NCBI GenBank assembly: GCA_024235175.1
Contig: JACKMX010000003.1
Location: 186,001 to 250,000, forward strand
Direction: 5' to 3'
Length of the DNA: 64,000 nt
Source: Chromatiaceae bacterium
GTDB taxonomy: Bacteria > Pseudomonadota > Gammaproteobacteria > Chromatiales > Chromatiaceae
Shown here piece by piece: positions 1-8,275 of this stretch. Positions within the stretch are counted from its first letter, which is position 1. The number at the start of each line of letters is the position of its first letter. A model generated the notes under the pieces. The model made no database searches. It saw nothing but the letters and a program-made list of their open reading frames with translations, and had not been told where the DNA came from. Position numbers and translations under genes: made by a program.

Positions 1-1
1 T

Positions 2-301
2 CATGGCAACCGCTTCGACAGCAACCTGCTGACGGTAGCGGTGAGCGCCTCAACCAGCGCTTTGGCAAATGACTGGAAGGGTAATCACTGGGGCGATTAC
101 GAGGGGTTTGATCGCAATTTCGACGGTATAGGTGACACGCCTCACGATGTTTATCTCTACTCTGACCGTATCTGGATGGAGCGGCCGATGATCCGGTTTT
201 TTCGTGCTTCCCCGGCGCTTGAACTGATCGATTTCGCCGAGAGGCTTACTTCCTTCTCCAAGCCGGATCTGATCTTCAGAGACCCTGCCCCGCTGATGTG
301 A
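2..301 (+). CDS. nosD: NosD-like copper-site maturation protein, C-terminal fragment
   Basis: Only the last ~99 residues are present; the reading frame is open to the left edge, so the start lies outside. The visible part contains a last parallel beta-helix turn (NHWGDYEGFDRNFDGIGD), the shape seen at the end of periplasmic NosD proteins of nitrous oxide reductase maturation. A tail follows with SPALELIDFAERL and a DPAP ending, also common in NosD homologues. NosD is a periplasmic beta-helix protein working with the NosF/NosY ABC transporter to mature the copper site of NosZ. No other nos gene is visible, so the assignment rests on this tail alone. Confidence 0.72.
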   Translation, partial: HGNRFDSNLLTVAVSASTSALANDWKGNHWGDYEGFDRNFDGIGDTPHDVYLYSDRIWMERPMIRFFRASPALELIDFAERLTSFSKPDLIFRDPAPLM

Positions 302-316
302 GGAGTGCAGTGCCGG

Positions 317-736
317 TTATTCGTCTACATCGTCCACATCCAGTTGCCCGGACAGGCGCCGCCGGATGTGAGACCAGGACATGCCAATTGCCATAATCAT
401 CGCAACTATGATCAACACGATGTACTGTAGCAGTGTGGTTTCATCCAGCGAGAGGATTTCACGGTCTATCAATAACCAGACAAACACGCCAAAGAGTGCC
501 GATGCAAGCGTTGTACCGACGATACCAAGAGAGCGTATTGTCGCGCGTACATAGATTACCCAGCCGATCAACAACACTATGCCGGCCAGGATCAGTAATG
601 GATCGAGTTTATCCAATGCGTTGATGAATCCATGGTACCAGGAGTATCCGGAAGGGTTGTAGGTGGCGAATACAAGGATCAAGGCAGCAATCAGCCGGAT
701 CAGAAAACTCAACAAAGAGAAGCGCTTGTCAGCCAT
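317..736 (-). CDS. DUF6524-type four-helix membrane protein
   Basis: A 139-residue protein with four hydrophobic segments (about residues 7-26, 46-65, 73-92 and 103-122) and a short acidic tail (DVDDVDE). The N-terminal stretch LILVFATYNPSGYSWYH matches what I recall of the DUF6524 family of small inner-membrane proteins; its function is not known. The gene is convergent with the nosD fragment, 15 bp away, and starts with ATG. Nothing nearby suggests a partner. Confidence 0.7.
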   Translation of the reverse strand: MADKRFSLLSFLIRLIAALILVFATYNPSGYSWYHGFINALDKLDPLLILAGIVLLIGWVIYVRATIRSLGIVGTTLASALFGVFVWLLIDREILSLDETTLLQYIVLIIVAMIMAIGMSWSHIRRRLSGQLDVDDVDE

Positions 737-800
737 GTGGTTCGTCCTGGGTAAGTTCTGGGGTTTATCCAGGCAAGAGTATAAGGAAATGCTGATGAGA

Positions 801-1667
801 TTACGACAGACTCCAAAGAGTTTGTGCTTCTATTTTCTTCTCCCTATGGCCTTTGCACTTGATCTGGACTAATTTGGGCGGTTTCTTTTTACTCAGTTTC
901 AGTGCAGTAAGCTTGCCTCCCCACAGGCAGCCGCTGTCCAATGCCCAGGTATTCCTGGCTTGACGGAAGCCCAGCGTGGACCAGTGGCCAAACAGAATTC
1001 TGGCGGAATCACTGGCGCGACCAGGCATTTCGTACCATGGCAGACAACCGTAACGCTGACTGCCTGGCGGACCTTTCTCTCTCAGTGCCAATTCACCCCT
1101 CATGGTGCAGTAGCGCAGCCGGGTAAAACAGTTGGTGATGAATCGCAGCCTATCCATCCCCTCCAATCGGTCCGACCAGAGTCTGGGTTCGTTTCCATAC
1201 ATATGGCTGCAGAAATAGCTGTAACCTCCTCCGCGCAGCACGGCTTCTACCTCCCGAGCCAGTCTGAGTGCCGTGTCTATGTCCCATTGGGGTGGCAGGC
1301 CGGCATGAATGATGGAGAAGTCGAGCTTTCTGTCCTGGTGCATAAGCGGCCGGGTACGAAGCCACAACAGCAGTTCGTCCCGGTCTTTTGCGCTAAGAAT
1401 CGGCTCAAGAGTCTGATCGCTTGTTTTGTGTCTCAAATTGCCTTGTGACAGTGCCAGCAGGTGCAGGTCATGATTACCCAGCACGGTTATGGCGGTGTCA
1501 CCCAGTCCCTTGACAAACCGCAGCGTAGCGAGTGAGTCAGGGCCTCTGTTAACCAGATCGCCGGCAAACCAGAGCCTATCCTTGCCCGGTTTGAAATCGA
1601 TAGTTTCCAGCAGCTTTTGTAGTTCGTTGTAACATCCCTGAACATCACCAATCGCATATACAGCCAT
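801..1667 (-). CDS. apaH: Symmetrical bis(5'-nucleosyl)-tetraphosphatase ApaH
   Basis: ApaH hydrolyses diadenosine tetraphosphate to two ADP and removes Np4A caps from RNA in the cytoplasm. The calcineurin-like phosphatase motifs are present at the N-terminus: GDVQGC, GDLVNRGPDS and GNHD. The reading frame continues 43 codons upstream, but homology starts exactly at the ATG at 1667 (MAVYAIGDVQG), giving 288 residues, close to the family's ~280. It lies downstream of apaG in the usual order. A terminator-like hairpin separates the two, so apaH may have its own promoter in the 290-bp gap. Confidence 0.95.
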   Translation of the reverse strand: MAVYAIGDVQGCYNELQKLLETIDFKPGKDRLWFAGDLVNRGPDSLATLRFVKGLGDTAITVLGNHDLHLLALSQGNLRHKTSDQTLEPILSAKDRDELLLWLRTRPLMHQDRKLDFSIIHAGLPPQWDIDTALRLAREVEAVLRGGGYSYFCSHMYGNEPRLWSDRLEGMDRLRFITNCFTRLRYCTMRGELALREKGPPGSQRYGCLPWYEMPGRASDSARILFGHWSTLGFRQARNTWALDSGCLWGGKLTALKLSKKKPPKLVQIKCKGHREKKIEAQTLWSLS

Positions 1668-1932
1668 GATCTCTAGTATTCCGGCTTTTTCACGGTAGAA
1701 CGGAACAGGCTCGATCCTGTCACAATCAAAGTGGAAAGATGTGGTTGAAAGATTGTAACAGATTTCATTTTTTACCTTGTTCTTCAGCGGCCTCATGGGA
1801 AGGGCGGAGTGGTTTCCAGTCGTGCCGACGGTTGTCTGTCATGCATTCTGTTCCGGTCAAAGCAAAAAAAATCTCTCTATTAGTGGTCCGCTCAAGATTT
1901 GGATTCATACCACTAAAGATGGGAAAAGGGCG

Positions 1933-1953
1933 ACTGCTGCCGGGAGCAGCAGT
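1933..1953 (-). terminator. Hairpin after apaG, probable terminator
   Basis: On the minus strand, just past the apaG stop, ACTGCTGC and GCAGCAGT form a perfect 8-bp stem around a 5-base loop. It extends by two more pairs if a G-T is allowed, and is followed by CGCCCTTTT. The T run is short, so termination may be partial. The rest of 1668-1960 holds no convincing gene. Confidence 0.5.
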
Positions 1954-1960
1954 TGGCCGC

Positions 1961-2329
1961 TCAATTGAGTGATCTGGGGATTGCCAGGGTAAATGGGGCT
2001 ATAGGTGCATCAAAGTGGTCACCATTTTCAGAGCGCATCTGATAACTGCCCTGCATGCTGCCCACCGGTGTTTCCAGGGAAGTACCACTGGTGTAGTGGA
2101 AATCCTCGCCTGGTTGTAGCAGTGGTTGTTTGCCCACCACTCCTTCACCGACCACCTCCTGAACTTTGCCATTGGCATCGGTGATTATCCAGTGACGGTT
2201 CAGCAGGCGCGCGGCGGCGGAACCTGTATTCTTAATTCTGATGGAGTAGGTAAAAACAAAGTGGTTCTCCTCCGGGGAAGACTGCGATTCCACATACGCA
2301 GTTGTCACGTTAATACTTATCTGATTCAT
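1961..2329 (-). CDS. apaG: ApaG, Co2+/Mg2+ efflux-associated protein
   Basis: A 122-residue protein covering the whole single-domain ApaG fold (fibronectin-III-like beta sandwich). The family signatures LLNRHWIITDANG, VVGEGVVGKQPLLQPGE and the TSGTSLETPVGSMQGSY stretch are all present. ApaG proteins are small cytoplasmic beta-sandwich proteins of unclear biochemical role, classically encoded between ksgA and apaH. Here ksgA is not upstream; the upstream neighbour is a divergently transcribed ankyrin gene. The ATG start at 2329 agrees with the family's N-terminus. Confidence 0.95.
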   Translation of the reverse strand: MNQISINVTTAYVESQSSPEENHFVFTYSIRIKNTGSAAARLLNRHWIITDANGKVQEVVGEGVVGKQPLLQPGEDFHYTSGTSLETPVGSMQGSYQMRSENGDHFDAPIAPFTLAIPRSLN

Positions 2330-2500
2330 GGTTTCCCGGAACTTGAATATTTTTACTCAGGGTATTGTGCAGCAAATTTGGGAGAGCCACCAGAGTTTGT
2401 AGTTGGGTAGGTCGACCGGGCACCACTTTAGGAACGGCTAAAGTTCAGGAACTAAACAGCCGAAAACATTTTACCTATCGATATGCCCGGCTGGGAGCGA

Positions 2501-2953
2501 ATGTTAAGGTTAATTATTACATTTTTGTTTCTGGTGCCGCTGCTAACGATCGCAGCTGAGGATGCCCAACAGCTGGCCGCAGCTGCGGCTGCAGGGCGCC
2601 TTTATCAGGTTGAGGCTCTGTTGGAGCGGGGCGCCGATGTGAATGCCAGAAACAGCGCTGGCCGCCCGGCACTGGTGATGGCTGCCTTCAATGGAAATCG
2701 GCGCACACTGGCAGCGTTACTTGGCGCAGGGGCCGATGTGAATGCAGTGGATGAACAGGGTAACTCAGCTTTAATGGAGGCTTCTGCCAGGGGGCACCAT
2801 TCGATTGTCTCTTCGTTGCTGGCAGCGGGAGCCGATGTGAATTTAAAAAACAAGGCGGGGCAAAGTGCTCTGGATAGAGCAAAGGCCGGGAACAACAGCA
2901 TGGTGATATCCCGGTTGGAAGCTGCTGGCGCAACCGAGAGCGGTGCGGATTAG
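2501..2953 (+). CDS. Secreted ankyrin-repeat protein
   Basis: A 150-residue protein with an N-terminal signal peptide (MLRLIITFLFLVPLLTIAAE). Three to four ankyrin repeats follow, each with the GADVN turn (GADVNARN, GADVNAVD, GADVNLKN). Small periplasmic ankyrin proteins usually mediate protein contacts; no partner can be named. I chose the ATG at 2501 because the signal peptide begins there and GGGAG lies just upstream; an in-frame ATG at 2483 would add six residues. The gene is divergent from apaG. Confidence 0.85.
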   Translation: MLRLIITFLFLVPLLTIAAEDAQQLAAAAAAGRLYQVEALLERGADVNARNSAGRPALVMAAFNGNRRTLAALLGAGADVNAVDEQGNSALMEASARGHHSIVSSLLAAGADVNLKNKAGQSALDRAKAGNNSMVISRLEAAGATESGAD

Positions 2954-3073
2954 CCTGCTATTTATGTTGATCAGGAGCTACAACAGAGACCCAGGATCGG
3001 CTTATAATAACGGCGTTTATGTCGCCCCTTGATCAATTTCCAGGGGCTAATCAGGATCAGATGGATTTGCTAT

Positions 3074-3238
3074 ATGTACAACCGGAATAACCATAAATAT
3101 CGCAAACTCGATTTTCTAATGGTTATATTCGCTGTGGTTGGTCTGGCTATGGCGGCGACCCTCACGCTGCATGTGCATGCACTTTCTTCGAAGACGGACC
3201 CGGTAAAAGAGATAATTGCTTCAAAGGTAAAGCGCTGA
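3074..3238 (+). CDS. Small single-pass membrane protein, unknown
   Basis: A 54-residue reading frame with a basic N-terminus, one hydrophobic helix (about residues 14-32, LDFLMVIFAVVGLAMAA) and a polar tail. I do not recognise a family. The ATG at 3074 has a weak GGAT upstream; a TTG at 3029 would add 15 residues that look unlike coding sequence. It sits alone between the ankyrin gene and the oxidoreductase gene. It could be a real small protein or chance. Confidence 0.4.
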   Translation: MYNRNNHKYRKLDFLMVIFAVVGLAMAATLTLHVHALSSKTDPVKEIIASKVKR

Positions 3239-3327
3239 TCTGAGCCTTACCGGATGTCACCGGATTCGAGCGTTTCCGCGAACAAGGTTGATTTCCCCAT
3301 TATTGTATAACCCTAAGTGGATGGTTC

Positions 3328-4284
3328 ATGGCTAAAAGGCTTCGAGTCGGTGTAGTCGGCGTTGGATACCTTGGGCGTTATCATGCCCTTATCTACTCCC
3401 GTATGCCGGATGTGGAACTGGTAGGCGTAGTGGATATAGATCCTGCGGCGGCTGCAAAGGTGGCGGCCGAGGCAGGTTGCCCGGTTTTCAACAGCGGTGA
3501 GTCACTGTTGGGACGGGTTGATGCCGTCAGTGTGGTTGTTCCCACTTCCGCTCATCTGGAGGAGGCGCGACCACTGCTTAGGGCGGGTATTCATATGCTG
3601 CTGGAGAAACCTATAGCTTCAACCCTGGAAGAGGGGGAGGAGATCGTACGGCTGGCGGAGGAGGCGGGTGTCATTTTGCAGATTGGCCACCTGGAGCGGT
3701 TCAATGCGGGTGTCATGGCTTTAGCGGAACGCATAGCGAGACCGAGATTTATCGAGGCCCACCGGATGAGTGGTTTCAGCACCAGGGCGACAGATGTGGA
3801 TGTGGTATCGGATCTGATGATTCACGATATAGATATCATTCTTTCGCTGGTGAAATCAGAGATAACTGCAATTTCCGCTGTCGGCACGCCGGTACTTACA
3901 GCACATGTGGATATTGCAAACGCACGATTGGAGTTCGCCAATGGTACCGTAGCGAATGTTATCGCCAGCCGGGTATCCGGGAAAACCATGCGCCGCTTCA
4001 GAGTTTTCGAAGAGAATCGTTATGAGTCTCTCGATTTTATCGACCAGAGAATCGATACCGCTTATCCAAAGGCGAGACCGGGAGAGAGATGGCCGGAAGT
4101 GGTAACGGACAGGGTGAATGTAAAACCGGTAAAACCACTGGATGCGGAAATCGCAGCTTTTGTGAACAGTGTTCGCAATGGCACTCCGCCACTGGTCGAT
4201 GGCCATGTTGGGCAGGCGGCGCTCACCGTGGCACTGAAAGTGAAGTCACAGATTCTGGCAAGACTGGAGAGGTCCGGCTATTGA
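3328..4284 (+). CDS. Gfo/Idh/MocA-family oxidoreductase, GnnA-like
   Basis: A 318-residue NAD(P)-dependent sugar oxidoreductase. It has an N-terminal Rossmann fold (GVGYLGRYH at 11-19), the family EKP motif (LLEKPIAS, Lys94) and a second alpha/beta domain. The stretches IGHLERFN, PRFIEAHR, DLMIHDIDI and VDIANARLEF resemble the subfamily found inside lpxA-lpxB clusters, such as GnnA, which oxidises UDP-GlcNAc at C3 before transamination by GnnB. No gnnB or lpxB is nearby, although an isolated lpxA lies about 9 kb away. The substrate is therefore an inference; the fold is secure. ATG start with GGATGG upstream. Confidence 0.85.
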   Translation: MAKRLRVGVVGVGYLGRYHALIYSRMPDVELVGVVDIDPAAAAKVAAEAGCPVFNSGESLLGRVDAVSVVVPTSAHLEEARPLLRAGIHMLLEKPIASTLEEGEEIVRLAEEAGVILQIGHLERFNAGVMALAERIARPRFIEAHRMSGFSTRATDVDVVSDLMIHDIDIILSLVKSEITAISAVGTPVLTAHVDIANARLEFANGTVANVIASRVSGKTMRRFRVFEENRYESLDFIDQRIDTAYPKARPGERWPEVVTDRVNVKPVKPLDAEIAAFVNSVRNGTPPLVDGHVGQAALTVALKVKSQILARLERSGY

Positions 4285-4308
4285 GCGGCTCCTGCAAAAG
4301 AGCCGCTC
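4283..4308 (+). terminator. Hairpin overlapping the oxidoreductase stop codon
   Basis: GAGCGGCTC and GAGCCGCTC form a perfect 9-bp stem around an 8-base loop. The stem begins inside the TGA stop codon. No T run follows, so it may be a 3'-end stabiliser or a weak terminator rather than a classical intrinsic terminator. Confidence 0.4.
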
Positions 4309-4391
4309 GCCGGGTTGCATGAAGATTGATCCATTTACGCAAAACACAATGCCGGCTGCGGAGCAATCGGGGAAACACTCCTGGCTTTCGG

Positions 4392-5366
4392 CTATAACTC
4401 AGTCAGCTTGAGATCCTTAAACAGGTTGTCCCGCTCCTGTTCCGAATTTGCCGCTATTGCCGCATCGACGGTCTTCCGGGTCAAATGATGTGCAAACAAT
4501 CTTATGAATTCATAATGATAACTGTAGAGGAACAGGCTCGGCCTGAAACCCAGTCGGGTGATACTGTGCGGAAACAGATTGCTGGCATCCAGCGCGCACA
4601 GGGTTGAATCAATCTCTTTGTCATAGGCCATTCGTGCAACTATCCCGATGCCAAGTCCCAGTTTGACATAGGTCTTGATCACATCTGCGTCGGTTGCTGT
4701 CAGCACCACCTTTGGTTTAACGCCTTTTTTTTCAAACTCGCGGTCCAATTGAGCCCGGCCGGTAAATCCGAACACGTAGGTAACGATCGGATACTGGGCG
4801 AGAGACTCCAATGACAGACGTTTGACCTCCTGCAGTGGATGGCCACAGGGAATGATAATGGCGCGGTTCCAGTAGTAACAGGGCATCATTATCAGGTTGC
4901 CGAAGTCTGCCGTCGCCTCAGTGGCAATTGCGAAGTCAACGGTGCCGCTTGCGGCCATTTCCGATATCTGTTCCGGGTTTCCCTGATGCATCTGCAGTTG
5001 CACATCCGGATAACGGGCGCGGAAGGCTTTGATTACCGGCGGCAATACATAGCGTGCCTGTGTATGGGTGGTGGCTATCGACAGACTGCCGCTATCTGGT
5101 GAACTGAACTGCCTGGCGGCATTCCGAATCGCGTCGACGTCGTCCAACACCTTTTCCACCCTCTCGATAATTGCTTTTCCCGCTGGAGTGATGGACGACA
5201 GCTGTCGGCCGCTGCGCTCGAATATCCTGATCCCAAGCTCCTCCTCCAGAAGGCGAATCTGTTTGCTTATTCCCGGTTGGGAAGTGAACAGACGCTCCGC
5301 GGCGGCAGTGATGTTGAGGTCGCTCTGGGCGACAGCAAGCAGAAATTTCAGTTGTTGTAATTTCAT
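4392..5366 (-). CDS. cysB: LysR-type regulator CysB
   Basis: CysB is the tetrameric LysR-family activator of sulfate assimilation and cysteine synthesis; it senses N-acetylserine and sulfide. The 324 residues equal the usual CysB length. The N-terminal winged helix-turn-helix (MKLQQLKFLLAVAQSDLNIT, LFTSQPGISKQIRLLE) is followed by the effector domain with the CysB-typical TTHTQARYVLPP, EATADF and GLGIGIVA motifs. It is transcribed away from a DsrC/TusE-family gene, with an AT-rich 158-bp region between them where CysB could bind. No cys structural gene lies in the window. Confidence 0.95.
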   Translation of the reverse strand: MKLQQLKFLLAVAQSDLNITAAAERLFTSQPGISKQIRLLEEELGIRIFERSGRQLSSITPAGKAIIERVEKVLDDVDAIRNAARQFSSPDSGSLSIATTHTQARYVLPPVIKAFRARYPDVQLQMHQGNPEQISEMAASGTVDFAIATEATADFGNLIMMPCYYWNRAIIIPCGHPLQEVKRLSLESLAQYPIVTYVFGFTGRAQLDREFEKKGVKPKVVLTATDADVIKTYVKLGLGIGIVARMAYDKEIDSTLCALDASNLFPHSITRLGFRPSLFLYSYHYEFIRLFAHHLTRKTVDAAIAANSEQERDNLFKDLKLTEL

Positions 5367-5524
5367 GGCGTGATTCGTAGCCGGGGTTATGACGATATGC
5401 TAATCAAATCTATCTATAGAACAAAAAAATATTTTATCGAAAAGTGAGATTGCACTAAAGTCACAGCCTGTATGACTCTCAGAGCATGGAGAGAGTCTGG
5501 ATGAAATATAGAAAAGGGTAACTC

Positions 5525-5878
5525 ATGACGGTGGATTTACCAGCTGAACGTAGAACAGGGGCAATTCTCGGAAAAAGTGCTTTAGCACTTGATGAGGATG
5601 GTTTTCTTGTCGATCCACTGCTCTGGTCTGAGCAGGTGGGGCGTATTATCGCAGAAATGAGCGGAATAGGTCCGTTGCAGCCTGAACACTGGGCTGTGGT
5701 GTACTTCCTGCGTGACCACTATATGCGTTTGGGTGCTATTCCGCCGATGCGCAGAATCTGCCGCAGCAGTGCGCTGAGCAGGAGAGATATGAAAAGATTG
5801 TTTGGCAACTGTCTTGAGGTCTGGCGGATTGCGGGACTTCCCAACCCAGGAGAAGAGGCCAAATCCTACATGGGTTGA
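5525..5878 (+). CDS. DsrC/TusE-family protein lacking the C-terminal cysteines
   Basis: A 117-residue protein with the DsrC/TusE/DsvC fold signatures: DEDGFLVDPLLWSEQV (24-39), EHWAVVYFLRDHY (54-66) and the C-terminal IAGLPNP. DsrC proteins carry sulfur on a penultimate cysteine and often use a second cysteine in the QAC motif before the GLPKP turn. Here Trp100 stands at the second position, and the tail ends GEEAKSYMG without a cysteine. The only cysteines are 79 and 96. It resembles the cysteine-free DsrC relatives proposed to be regulatory (RspA). It diverges from cysB, is followed by a strong terminator, and starts at ATG after AAAAGGG. Confidence 0.85.
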   Translation: MTVDLPAERRTGAILGKSALALDEDGFLVDPLLWSEQVGRIIAEMSGIGPLQPEHWAVVYFLRDHYMRLGAIPPMRRICRSSALSRRDMKRLFGNCLEVWRIAGLPNPGEEAKSYMG

Positions 5879-5891
5879 TTTATGCCCCGCT

Positions 5892-6956
5892 TTAACAAGT
5901 TTCACCTCCCTTCGCCCGGTCTAACCGGGCTTTTTTTAATTCGGATAAGGAACATAATTCCCATGCGCTGCTGATTGCCACCTCCAGACTTCCGGTTTCT
6001 GCCTGGCCGGTCCCTGCAATATCGATTGCCGTGCCGTGATCGACAGATGTGCGGATGATGGGTAATCCAAGAGTGATATTGACGGCGCTACCGAATCCAA
6101 GATGCTTAAGCACCGGCAGTCCCTGGTCATGATACATTGCCAGTACACTGTCAGCCTTATCGAGATATCTTGGTGTAAACAGGGTGTCGGCGGGCAGGGG
6201 TCCAAGCAGATCCATCCCTTCACCGCGCAATTTATCCAATACCGGTGATATAACCTCAATCTCTTCGCTGCCGAGATGGCCTCCTTCACCCGCATGGGGG
6301 TTGAGTCCCGCAACCAGTATTCTCGGCCGGTTAATGCCAAACCGGTGTATAAGATCCTTGTTCAGAATTCTGATCACCGATTCCAGGGAGGAGCAACTGA
6401 TGGCGGAGCTCACCTCCTTTAAAGGCAGATGAGTTGTTGCCAGCGCAACCCTCAGGCCCGGACAGGCCAACATCATAACCGGATTTGAAGATGTAAGATC
6501 GGCTAAAAATTCCGTATGCCCGGTAAAAAATATTCCTGCGTCGTTTATGATTCCTTTATGGACTGGCCCTGTAACCAGGCCGGAAAATTCCCCCGCCAGA
6601 CAGCCAGTGACTGCCCTTCTAAGTGTATTCAGTACATATGGGGCATTTTTTCTCTCCAGAACCCCTGCTTTGGCTGTTGCGTTGAGGGGGAGCGGCAAGA
6701 GTGTCAGTCGTCCTGAATCAAGCGCCGCGCCCGGCTGATGTGGTTGGAACTCCTCCAGAATCAGAGGCAGGTTGAGCAACTCCGCCCGGGACACCAGAAG
6801 TTCCGGATCACAGACAGCAACAATCGGAATCGTGCGTTGCATCTGGACCAGCTGAACCACAAGATCCGGACCGATACCGGCAGGTTCACCGGGGGTCAGT
6901 GCAAGTGGTCGTACCGGGGTTAATTGCTCAGCAGGTGCAGGGTCTGTTTCAGGCAT
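5892..6956 (-). CDS. pdxA: 4-hydroxythreonine-4-phosphate dehydrogenase PdxA
   Basis: PdxA oxidises 4-phosphohydroxy-L-threonine to the precursor that PdxJ condenses into pyridoxine 5'-phosphate. The protein has 354 residues. It shows the family motifs TPGEPAGIGPD near the N-terminus, VTGPVHKG, FTGHTEFLA with the metal-binding His, GLNPHAGEGG and MYHDQGLP, and ends with the DHGTAID region. It overlaps the surA stop by eight bases, as expected for the conserved lptD-surA-pdxA operon. The C-terminal codons are shared with a terminator for the opposite strand. ksgA, the usual next gene, is absent. Confidence 0.96.
   Translation of the reverse strand: MPETDPAPAEQLTPVRPLALTPGEPAGIGPDLVVQLVQMQRTIPIVAVCDPELLVSRAELLNLPLILEEFQPHQPGAALDSGRLTLLPLPLNATAKAGVLERKNAPYVLNTLRRAVTGCLAGEFSGLVTGPVHKGIINDAGIFFTGHTEFLADLTSSNPVMMLACPGLRVALATTHLPLKEVSSAISCSSLESVIRILNKDLIHRFGINRPRILVAGLNPHAGEGGHLGSEEIEVISPVLDKLRGEGMDLLGPLPADTLFTPRYLDKADSVLAMYHDQGLPVLKHLGFGSAVNITLGLPIIRTSVDHGTAIDIAGTGQAETGSLEVAISSAWELCSLSELKKARLDRAKGGETC
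5914..5937 (+). terminator. Intrinsic terminator of the DsrC-like gene, inside pdxA
   Basis: GCCCGGT and ACCGGGC form a perfect 7-bp stem with a CTA loop, followed directly by seven Ts. It lies 35 bp past the DsrC-like stop codon and within the last codons of the convergent pdxA gene, so the same bases encode the PdxA C-terminus on the other strand. Confidence 0.85.
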
Positions 6957-8259
6957 CGTCGAGAACGATAACTATGTACGCCTCGTCTTTCAGTCGTCGC
7001 AGGTAGAGTTCACTCTCTTCGGTAAATTTACGCTTTCTGATCGCTCCTCTCACTTCGGCTTTAATCACATCTTCTGTACTGTCGTGCCTGCGCCGCTCAA
7101 GTACTTGAACGATGTGCCAGCCGAATTCCGTCTGAAAGGGTTCGCTGATCTGATTGATCCCAAGTTTATTCATTTCACTCTCGAAACGGGGTACGAGATC
7201 GCCGGGTGTCACCCAGCCAAGCTCCCCGCCTTTGATGGCAGAGCCTTTATCCTCTGAATTGGAGCGGGCGAGGTTGTTGAAATCCTCACCGCCGACGATA
7301 CGTTGCCGAAGTTGCCCAAGACGGGTTTTGGCATCTTCGTTGGAAGTGACTTCGTTGGTTGTTATCAGGATATGGCGCACCCGGGTCTGATCGATCATAT
7401 GGCGCTCCCCTCCCTTGAAATCCACCAGTTTTATAATGTGGTATCCGCTGGGGGATTGTATCGGATCACTGATTTCCCCTTTGTCCATTTTATCCACTTT
7501 GTCCACGAAAAGCGTAGGCAGCTGCCCGCTTGTTCTCCACCCCAAGTCGCCTCCGTCAAGCGCCTGCTGACTATCAGAGTGGGTGAGGGCTGTGGCGGAG
7601 AAATCGGCTCCCTGCCGCATCTCCCGAACCAGCTGCTCTGCTTTGGTGCGGGCTTTTTCGAGCTGGTCGGCCGATGCACCTTCGGGTGTCGCGATAAGTA
7701 TATGCAATAAATGGTAGTCTGTGCGCCCCGTCAGGCTGCCTTTACGTGCTTTGAATGCCTCCAGCTCCTCATCGGTGACGGTAATCTGTTTCAACACCTC
7801 CCGCTCCAACAACTGATGAATTGCCAGCTGCTCGCGGATGCTTTCCCGATAACTGCTGAAATTGATGCCGTCCGCCTGCAGCACCTCTCTGAATTGGGTC
7901 AGCGTCAAATTGTTTTTCCGGGCAACATCACCGATTGTCTGGGCCAGCATCTCCTCGCTGATTGAAATGCCCAATTTGGAAGCCCTTGCAAGTTGCAGCT
8001 TATTCAGAATAAGGCGATCCAGAACCTGGCGATCAAGTGCCGATTGGGGCGGAAGGTCTGCACCCCGCTGCTTCAAGGCGGCGATGACTTTCGCGGATTC
8101 AGCGTTCAGCTCGCTGCGCACAATCACATCCTCGTCAACAATGGCGACCACCCGGTCAAGCGGCTCAACCTCTGCGAGAGTCTGCACAGTCGGTACAAGA
8201 AGCAGTATGAGAAGCATGGCCAACAGTGCTGGCTGGCGGGGTTTGCGTAGGTGAATCAT
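6949..8259 (-). CDS. surA: Periplasmic chaperone and peptidyl-prolyl isomerase SurA
   Basis: SurA carries unfolded outer-membrane proteins, LptD among them, across the periplasm to the BAM complex. The 436-residue protein starts at the ATG at 8259 with a signal peptide (PALLAMLLILLLVPTVQTLA). The SurA N-terminal domain (VVAIVDEDVIVRSEL, AIHQLLEREVL) is followed by two parvulin domains (HILIATPEGASA and GGDLGWRTSG; HILITTNEV and GGELGWVTPGDL) and a short C-terminal helix. The frame extends 24 codons upstream, but that part overlaps the end of lptD and precedes the signal peptide, so I excluded it. It lies 16 bp downstream of lptD. Confidence 0.96.
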   Translation of the reverse strand: MIHLRKPRQPALLAMLLILLLVPTVQTLAEVEPLDRVVAIVDEDVIVRSELNAESAKVIAALKQRGADLPPQSALDRQVLDRLILNKLQLARASKLGISISEEMLAQTIGDVARKNNLTLTQFREVLQADGINFSSYRESIREQLAIHQLLEREVLKQITVTDEELEAFKARKGSLTGRTDYHLLHILIATPEGASADQLEKARTKAEQLVREMRQGADFSATALTHSDSQQALDGGDLGWRTSGQLPTLFVDKVDKMDKGEISDPIQSPSGYHIIKLVDFKGGERHMIDQTRVRHILITTNEVTSNEDAKTRLGQLRQRIVGGEDFNNLARSNSEDKGSAIKGGELGWVTPGDLVPRFESEMNKLGINQISEPFQTEFGWHIVQVLERRRHDSTEDVIKAEVRGAIRKRKFTEESELYLRRLKDEAYIVIVLDDA

Positions 8260-8275
8260 CTTGCTTGCCTTATCC

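Noticed and set aside
1739..1972. Short plus-strand frames in the apaH-apaG gap
   Set aside because: They overlap the apaG terminator hairpin and apaH upstream region and have no ribosome site or similarity I can see.
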